Assembly (NCBI GenBank): GCA_016192425.1
Contig: JACPUE010000007.1
Location: 1-64,000, forward strand
Direction of reading: 5' to 3'
DNA: 64,000 nt
Origin: Burkholderiales bacterium
GTDB lineage: Bacteria; Pseudomonadota; Gammaproteobacteria; Burkholderiales; Burkholderiaceae_C
Positions within the stretch are counted from its first letter, which is position 1. Every line of letters begins with the position of its first letter. The notes under the pieces were generated by a model, which searched no databases, was not told where the DNA came from, and worked only from the letters and a program-made list of their open reading frames with translations. The position numbers were made by a program, and so were the translations under genes. This document shows, piece by piece, positions 58,110 through 64,000 of this stretch.

Positions 58110-58952
58110 ATGGCACTTTACTGTATCGGCGATGTGCAGGGCTGCGATGCCTCGCTGCAGCGCCTGCTGGACCTGATGGGCTTCTCGCCCAGCCGCGACA
58201 CGGTGTACCTGCTGGGCGACCTGGTCAACCGAGGCCCCGACTCGGCCGCCGTGCTGCGCCGCTGCATGCAGCAGGAAGGTGCGCTGCGCTGCCTGCTGGG
58301 CAACCACGACCTGCATCTGCTGGCCGTGGCGCACGGCGTGCGCAAACCCTCGCGGCGCGACACGCTGGACGGCATCCTGCACGCCAGCGACCGCGACGCC
58401 CTGCTGCACTGGCTACGCCAGCAGCCCCTGGCCTGCGAACACCCGCATGCGGGCGAGCGCCTGCTGATGCTGCACGCAGGCGCCCTGCCCGCCTGGAGCA
58501 CCGACGACGTGCTGCGCCTGGCAGGCGAAGTGCATGCGGTGCTGCGCAGCAACGATCTGCCGGGCTTTTTGCACCAGATGTACGGCAACCAGCCCGACCG
58601 CTGGGACGAGCGGCTGTGCGGCGCAGACCGCCTGCGTGTGGTGGTCAATGCGCTGACCCGGCTGCGCTTTTGCTCGCCGCAGGGAGTGATGGACTTCGAA
58701 AGCACCGAAGCCGCCAGCCAGGCGCCCCAGGGACTGCTGCCCTGGTTCGACGTACCAGGCCGCCGCACAGCGGGCAGCCTGCTGGCAGTGGGCCACTGGT
58801 CCACGCTGGGGTTGCTCAACCGGCCTGACTTGTTGGCGCTGGACACGGGCTGCGTGTGGGGCGGGCAGCTCAGCGCCGTGCGCTTTGGCGCAACGCTGGC
58901 GCAGCGGGAGGTGCTGCAGGTGGAGTGTCCGCAGGAGCAGATGCCTGGGTGA
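58110..58952 (+). CDS. apaH: symmetrical bis(5'-nucleosyl)-tetraphosphatase
   Basis: ApaH hydrolyses Ap4A to two ADP and decaps NpnN-capped RNA. The 280-residue metallophosphatase has the metal-binding motifs YCIGDVQGC, LLGDLVNRGPDS, LLGNHDLHLLA and LMLHAGALP, with AVGHWSTLGL as the final His motif. All catalytic residues are present. The start at 58110 is where homology begins. The 24-base divergent gap with the corC-like gene must hold promoters overlapping coding sequence. Confidence 0.95.
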   Translation: MALYCIGDVQGCDASLQRLLDLMGFSPSRDTVYLLGDLVNRGPDSAAVLRRCMQQEGALRCLLGNHDLHLLAVAHGVRKPSRRDTLDGILHASDRDALLHWLRQQPLACEHPHAGERLLMLHAGALPAWSTDDVLRLAGEVHAVLRSNDLPGFLHQMYGNQPDRWDERLCGADRLRVVVNALTRLRFCSPQGVMDFESTEAASQAPQGLLPWFDVPGRRTAGSLLAVGHWSTLGLLNRPDLLALDTGCVWGGQLSAVRFGATLAQREVLQVECPQEQMPG

Positions 58953-58953
58953 G

Positions 58954-59006
58954 ATTGCTATTTTTTGATAGCTGGTAGCGCTTGCTGGTTTTTGAGAGCA
59001 GAGGCC
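58954..59006. repeat. GCTAT dispersed repeat, copy R9, between apaH and rhlE
   Basis: GCTAT (58957-58961) and ATAGC (58968-58972) flank a 6-base T-rich loop, followed by GGTAGCGCTTGCTGG. It starts two bases after the apaH stop. A GGCCGGG/CCCGGCC hairpin (59003-59022) follows and may serve as the terminator for the convergent apaH and rhlE genes. Confidence 0.75.
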
Positions 59007-59050
59007 GGGTCTCGCCCCGGCCAGCCACCCTCAAAAAGAAACCTCAGAAA

Positions 59051-60493
<1,443 letters not shown>

Positions 60494-60580
60494 TGAACCT
60501 GCTATTGTCGCACCGCAGGCCTTATCCGCCCCAAGGCGATGTTCGCAGCAGTTTGAGCCCATTGGCTGCACCCTCTGAAT

Positions 60581-60637
60581 GCTACTATTTTAATAGCACA
60601 CTACGCTTTATGGGCGAGCGCTTGAGCACATAACTAT
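60581..60637. repeat. GCTAT dispersed repeat, copy R10, between rhlE and sulP
   Basis: GCTA (60581-60584) and ATAGC (60593-60597) flank an 8-base loop, followed by TACGCTTTATGGGCGAGCGCTT, a degraded second dyad. It covers most of the rhlE 5' flank and the sulP stop codon (60634-60636), so it may affect both the rhlE start region and the end of the SulP message. Confidence 0.7.
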
Positions 60638-62778
60638 TCCAGCACCGCACGCAATTGCCGCGTGGTGGCGGCCAGGCGGCGCGTACCGATCTGGGCCAGG
60701 TTGTTCATCACGGTGAGGGCGGCCTGCGGGTGCTGCTGGGCCCAGGTATCGAAATCGGCACGGGCCAGGCGCACCAGGCGCGCCTGGCCATGCTCGGTGC
60801 CCGCGCAGGCTGTGCGCGGCGCGCCGCTGAGGAAGGCCATCTCCCCAAACGCCATGCCCGGCCCCATCGTCGCCAGTCGCAGGCCGCTGGCTGCCGGCCA
60901 GTGGGTCACCAAGGTGATGTGGCCTGACTGGACGACCAGCAGGTCACGGTCGGTATCGCCCGCTGCAAACACAATGCTGTGCGCTGGCGCCACCTGCGGA
61001 CGCAGCAGCGCTTGGAGCGCCTGGCGCGCCTGCACCTGCAGGCCTTCGCCGATTTCTCCGAGCGGGTCGCTGTCGGAATGGCGCACGCGCAGGTGCGACG
61101 GGCGCTGCGCCAGGATAGCCGCCTCAGCCCATTCAAGCGCGCGGTCTTGGTCGGCAAAGCTGCGCACTTCGCTGCCTACCTGCGCCGCAGATACGGCATC
61201 GAGCGACGCCACCGCCACGGCAATGTCCTGCTGCTGCAGGTCGCGCACCAGGGCGCGCAGTTGCGCCAGGGCCGTGCTGTCCCAGGCAGGCACGCGGCTG
61301 GCGTCCAGTACCACCCAGCGGTGCCGGGGCTGCAGCAGCAGGTGCACCTGCTCCGACAAATGGGCAGCCACACCAAAGGACATGACGCCCTGCAGCTCGA
61401 ACACCGCCACCTGGTTCATATGCTGGGCCACCCACAGGTCTGAAGGGGCACGGCGCAAGCGCCGTGAGCGCAGTTCCCCGTCCAGGCGCACATGCCGCAA
61501 CACTTTGGTGGCCGAATCGCGCAACAGCACAAACGTGGCCACCACCAGCCCCGCCACCAAAGCCACCACACCGCCAAAAACCGCAAACACCAGCGCCACC
61601 AGCCAGCTTTGCGCCCAGGTGTGCAATACCTGGCGCAGGTAGTGCGAGGACCACATCAGCCTTGGCACCTGCATCAGCCCGGCCAGCACCAGGCCACCAG
61701 CAAGGCTGGCCATGGGCACCCAATGCAGCCACCAAGCCCCCGTGAGCGCCACCCCCATCATGATGGCGGCATGCCATTGCTGCGCTTGCAGCCCTGGCAA
61801 CGCCTGAGCCAGCACGATGCGGGAACGCGAGGCACTGGTGGATGAGGGGATCAGCCCCGCCAGGGCGCACAGCGCGCCCCACAGGCTTTCGCGCCGCAAG
61901 GCGGCATTGGCATCCATGCGCAGGCCATGGTCCAGATCCAACTCCTGAAAAAACAGCAACAGCTCCAGGCTGTTGACCAGCGCCATGAGCAACGCCAACA
62001 CCACCAGCGCCTGCCCGTGCCGATGTGCCAGCTCCAGCCAGGGAATGCCCCCCCACTCGGGCCACAGCGGCCCTGCAAAAGCGCTGGCCGGTGCAGCAGC
62101 CACGAACACATCCCCCAGCCCGGCACCCCAGAACCCCGCACAGGCCACTGCTACCGACACCACGGCCACGGCCGTAATCAGCGCCGGAAGGCGCGGCCAA
62201 CGCCCCCGGATCCACCACGCCAGCGCAGCCACGCACAGGGCGGCCAGCGCATGCCAGACGGTGCGTTCTTCGTCCAGCACCCCACTGCCAAAGCCGGTGC
62301 GCACCTGCCCCAACACCATCGAAAGCCCCACCCCTGCCGCAAAACCATGGGTAACCGAGATGGGCAAGAACCGCGCCACCGACGCCAGGCGCAACACCCC
62401 CAGCAGCCACTGAAACGCAAACGCCAGCGCACCCGTAGCGCCCGCCACAGCCAACTGCTGGCGCCCGCTGAGCCCCAGGCCAGGCGCCGCCGCATGCACC
62501 TGAGCCAACACCACGGCAAACAGCAGCGCCACCACCGTGGTGGGCGCATACACCACCCCGGCGCGCGGCGCGGCCAGCGTCAACAACAAGCCCGGCAATG
62601 CAGCCGACCACAAGGCCAGGGCTGCCAGCGAATGGTCGGCGGCCAGGGGGGCAAATGCCAGCAAGCCCAGGCCCACCGCATGCGGTACGGTGACGGCGGC
62701 GGCAGACCAGGCGGCAGCCATGCTGCTGGCAGCATGGTTCTGGGTGGGCGCGCTGGCTGAGGCGGGGGCATGCTCCAT
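60634..62778 (-). CDS. SulP-family anion transporter with STAS and cNMP-binding domains
   Basis: A 714-residue fusion. The first part (about 20-420) has 10-12 membrane helices of the SulP/SLC26 type (AVGLGLLAFAPL, VARFLPISVTHGFAAGVGLSMV, GALCALAGLIPSSTSASRSRIVLAQA). A STAS domain (about 440-540; AVFELQGVMSFGVAAHL, RWVVLDASRVPAWDSTALAQLRAL) follows. The C-terminal cyclic-nucleotide-binding domain (about 570-700) has LLVVQSGHITLV and the phosphate cassette MAFGEMAFLSGAPRTA with the conserved Glu and Arg. The start at 62778 has GTAGGA eight bases upstream. Substrate is unknown (sulfate, bicarbonate or dicarboxylate in relatives); a second messenger may gate it. Confidence 0.88.
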   Translation of the reverse strand: MEHAPASASAPTQNHAASSMAAAWSAAAVTVPHAVGLGLLAFAPLAADHSLAALALWSAALPGLLLTLAAPRAGVVYAPTTVVALLFAVVLAQVHAAAPGLGLSGRQQLAVAGATGALAFAFQWLLGVLRLASVARFLPISVTHGFAAGVGLSMVLGQVRTGFGSGVLDEERTVWHALAALCVAALAWWIRGRWPRLPALITAVAVVSVAVACAGFWGAGLGDVFVAAAPASAFAGPLWPEWGGIPWLELAHRHGQALVVLALLMALVNSLELLLFFQELDLDHGLRMDANAALRRESLWGALCALAGLIPSSTSASRSRIVLAQALPGLQAQQWHAAIMMGVALTGAWWLHWVPMASLAGGLVLAGLMQVPRLMWSSHYLRQVLHTWAQSWLVALVFAVFGGVVALVAGLVVATFVLLRDSATKVLRHVRLDGELRSRRLRRAPSDLWVAQHMNQVAVFELQGVMSFGVAAHLSEQVHLLLQPRHRWVVLDASRVPAWDSTALAQLRALVRDLQQQDIAVAVASLDAVSAAQVGSEVRSFADQDRALEWAEAAILAQRPSHLRVRHSDSDPLGEIGEGLQVQARQALQALLRPQVAPAHSIVFAAGDTDRDLLVVQSGHITLVTHWPAASGLRLATMGPGMAFGEMAFLSGAPRTACAGTEHGQARLVRLARADFDTWAQQHPQAALTVMNNLAQIGTRRLAATTRQLRAVLE

Positions 62779-62812
62779 GGGTGCCATCCTACGCCGCATG
62801 CTGTATGAGAAA

Positions 62813-62841
62813 CACCCCCTGCGTCGCCTTCGGCGCCTGCA
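62813..62841 (+). other. fragment of the stop-abutting structured element
   Basis: ACACCCCCTG and CGCC-TTC-GGCG on the plus strand match the reverse complement of the terminal part of the elements at 28284-28395 and 53094-53217 (CACCCCCCTG and GGCGC-TTC-GCGCC). Only stem C and the C-run remain. It lies in the short gap between sulP and dcd, upstream of the sulP start, and is not next to a plus-strand stop codon, so it may be a truncated copy. Confidence 0.45.
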
Positions 62842-62854
62842 CTGAAGGCCGGGG

Positions 62855-63427
62855 TCAGGCTCTGGGGAGAGTGACGCCGTGCTGCCCCTGGTACTTGCCG
62901 CCGCGGTCCTTGTACGAGACCTCGCAGACGTCGTCCTTGTCGCTCTCGAAGAACAGCACCTGGGCGCAGCCCTCGCCCGCGTAGATGCGCGCGGGCAGCG
63001 GCGTGGTGTTGGAGAACTCCAGCGTCACGTAGCCTTCCCACTCGGGCTCGAAAGGCGTGACGTTGACGATGATGCCGCAGCGCGCGTAGGTGCTCTTGCC
63101 CAGGCAGACGGTGAGCACGTTGCGCGGGATGCGGAAGTATTCGACGGTGCGCGCCAGCGCAAAGCTGTTGGGCGGGATGATGCAGCTGTCGCCTTCGAAA
63201 TCGACGAAGCTCTTTTCGTCGAAGTTCTTGGGGTCCACCACCGTGCTGTGGATGTTGGTGAAGACCTTGAACTCGGGCGCGCAGCGGATGTCGTAGCCGT
63301 AGCTGCTGGTGCCGTAGCTGATGATCTTGCGGCCCTCGGCCTCGCGCACCTGGCCGGGCTCGAAGGGCTCGATCATGCCGTGCTCGGCCGCCATGCGGCG
63401 GATCCATTTGTCGCTCTTGATGCTCAT
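62855..63427 (-). CDS. dcd: dCTP deaminase
   Basis: Dcd converts dCTP to dUTP for thymidylate synthesis in proteobacteria. The 190-residue trimeric protein has the substrate motifs [55 protein letters not shown] and [34 protein letters not shown], with the catalytic Glu in VTLEFSN. It is the deaminase-only form (the length fits, with no dUTPase extension). A GCTAT repeat (R11) lies upstream. Confidence 0.96.
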   Translation of the reverse strand: MSIKSDKWIRRMAAEHGMIEPFEPGQVREAEGRKIISYGTSSYGYDIRCAPEFKVFTNIHSTVVDPKNFDEKSFVDFEGDSCIIPPNSFALARTVEYFRIPRNVLTVCLGKSTYARCGIIVNVTPFEPEWEGYVTLEFSNTTPLPARIYAGEGCAQVLFFESDKDDVCEVSYKDRGGKYQGQHGVTLPRA

Positions 63428-63448
63428 GGTGCGGGTTCCTGGCCAGTT

Positions 63449-63490
63449 ACTATGTTTTTGATAGCGCGTAGCGCTGATTCATATTGCGCA
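63449..63490. repeat. GCTAT dispersed repeat, copy R11, between dcd and guaD
   Basis: ACTATG (63449-63454) and ATAGC (63461-63465) flank a T-rich loop, followed by GCGTAGCGCTGATTCATATTGCGC, the second dyad. It is upstream of dcd and includes the last codons and stop of the guanine deaminase gene. Confidence 0.7.
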
Positions 63491-64000
63491 GGGGCCGTAT
63501 TTTGCCTGTGAAATGACCGTCTGCTCAACCAGGCGGTCGTCGCCCAGCACGATCATGGCAAAAAGCAGCTCGTCCAGGCTGCTGGCCTGCGCGGTGCGCC
63601 GCGCCAGCAGCGGCGTGGCCTGGGGGTTGAGCACCACAAAGTCACCCTCGCAGCCCGGCTGCAGGTTGCCCGCCACGCCGCCCAGCCCCAGCGCGCGCGC
63701 CGCGCCCGCCGTGTGCTGCCACCACAGGTGCTGGGGCGGCAGGCTCAGGCCCGGCTTGGTCTGCCCCTCCCGGCCCACGGTGTAGGCCGCCAGCATGGTG
63801 CGGAATGGCGAGAAGCTCGTGCCCCCGCCCACGTCGCTGGCCAGGCCGTAGGCAAAGCCCGCATGGTCAGCCGCCTGGTAGTCGAAGAAACCGCTGCCCA
63901 GGAACAAATTGCTCGTAGGGCTGACGGCAGCAGCGGTGGAGCGCTCGCGCATCAGCGCGCGGTCGGCCGCGTCGAAATGGATGCAGTGCGCGTAAACGGC
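63479..64000 (-). CDS. guaD: guanine deaminase (3' part)
   Basis: The C-terminal 173 codons of a metal-dependent deaminase; the 5' end is outside the window. On the minus strand the visible protein begins AVYAHCIHFDAADRAL and continues SPTSNLFLGSGFFDY with the Ser-Pro-Thr-Ser-Asn segment. LASDVGGGTSFSPFRTM follows, with the metal-binding Asp of ASDVGGG, then GNLQPGCEGDFVVLNP, the last beta strand of the amidohydrolase fold. It matches guanine deaminase (guanine to xanthine) rather than cytosine deaminase. Because the start is missing, its length and promoter are unknown. Confidence 0.85.
   Translation of the reverse strand, partial: AVYAHCIHFDAADRALMRERSTAAAVSPTSNLFLGSGFFDYQAADHAGFAYGLASDVGGGTSFSPFRTMLAAYTVGREGQTKPGLSLPPQHLWWQHTAGAARALGLGGVAGNLQPGCEGDFVVLNPQATPLLARRTAQASSLDELLFAMIVLGDDRLVEQTVISQAKYGPCAI

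Overview
The window is GC-rich and almost fully coding. It reads as a chromosomal segment of a betaproteobacterium of the order Burkholderiales, most likely family Comamonadaceae (Acidovorax-like). The evidence is gene order (asd-fimV-truA-trpFBA-accD; yceD-rpmF-plsX-fabHDG-acpP-fabF-rpoE-rseA-mucD-lepA-lepB-rnc-era-recO-pdxJ-acpS-nagZ), protein character and an abundant small GCTAT-type dispersed repeat. No rRNA, tRNA, CRISPR or intact insertion sequence was seen.

Layout. Bases 1-1.4 kb are accessory: a 25-bp tandem repeat array, an internally deleted primase-helicase relic (TOTE conflict-system type) and a Phd/ParE-like toxin-antitoxin pair. Bases 1.5-11.4 kb hold asd, preceded by a small Thr/Ile/Lys-rich ORF that could be an attenuator leader, then fimV, truA, trpF, trpB, trpA, an intruding secreted alpha/beta hydrolase, and accD. 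At 11.5-22.4 kb come yggT (opposite strand), a Lon-substrate-binding-domain gene and a tightly overlapping nine-gene surface-glycan operon: nucleotide-sugar dehydratase, flippase, acyltransferase, two glycosyltransferases, methyltransferase, UDP-sugar dehydrogenase, PLP aminotransferase and initiating sugar transferase. Next are lysS and a REC-GGDEF response regulator, closed by a 26-bp near-perfect palindrome.

Bases 25.1-43.7 kb are one long minus-strand block of core genes, running (5' to 3' on that strand) from yceD and rpmF through fatty-acid synthesis, the envelope-stress sigma factor with its anti-sigma factor and MucD protease, LepA and the signal peptidase, RNase III, Era, RecO, PdxJ and AcpS to NagZ. 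Bases 43.7-48 kb hold maf, an RsmI-like methylase, a MerR regulator with its partner behind a textbook 19-bp-spacer promoter, a ZIP metal transporter and an NAD-binding epimerase. Bases 48-64 kb hold polA, two exported proteins, acnA, an H-NS-like protein, a CorC-like protein, apaH, rhlE, a SulP-STAS-cNMP transporter, dcd and the 3' end of guanine deaminase.

Three kinds of unexplained structure stand out. (1) At least eleven copies of a GCTAT-loop-ATAGC repeat lie between genes, and several extend into coding sequence (acpS tail, era N-terminus, fabH end, ZIP start, an internal acnA segment). (2) A roughly 115-nt multi-hairpin element directly abuts the stop codons of era and acnA with compensatory stem changes, and a third fragment lies near sulP. 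(3) The mucD-lepA gap carries two helically phased DnaA boxes and a terminator in front of lepA. All assignments come from reading the sequence; nothing was searched against a database.
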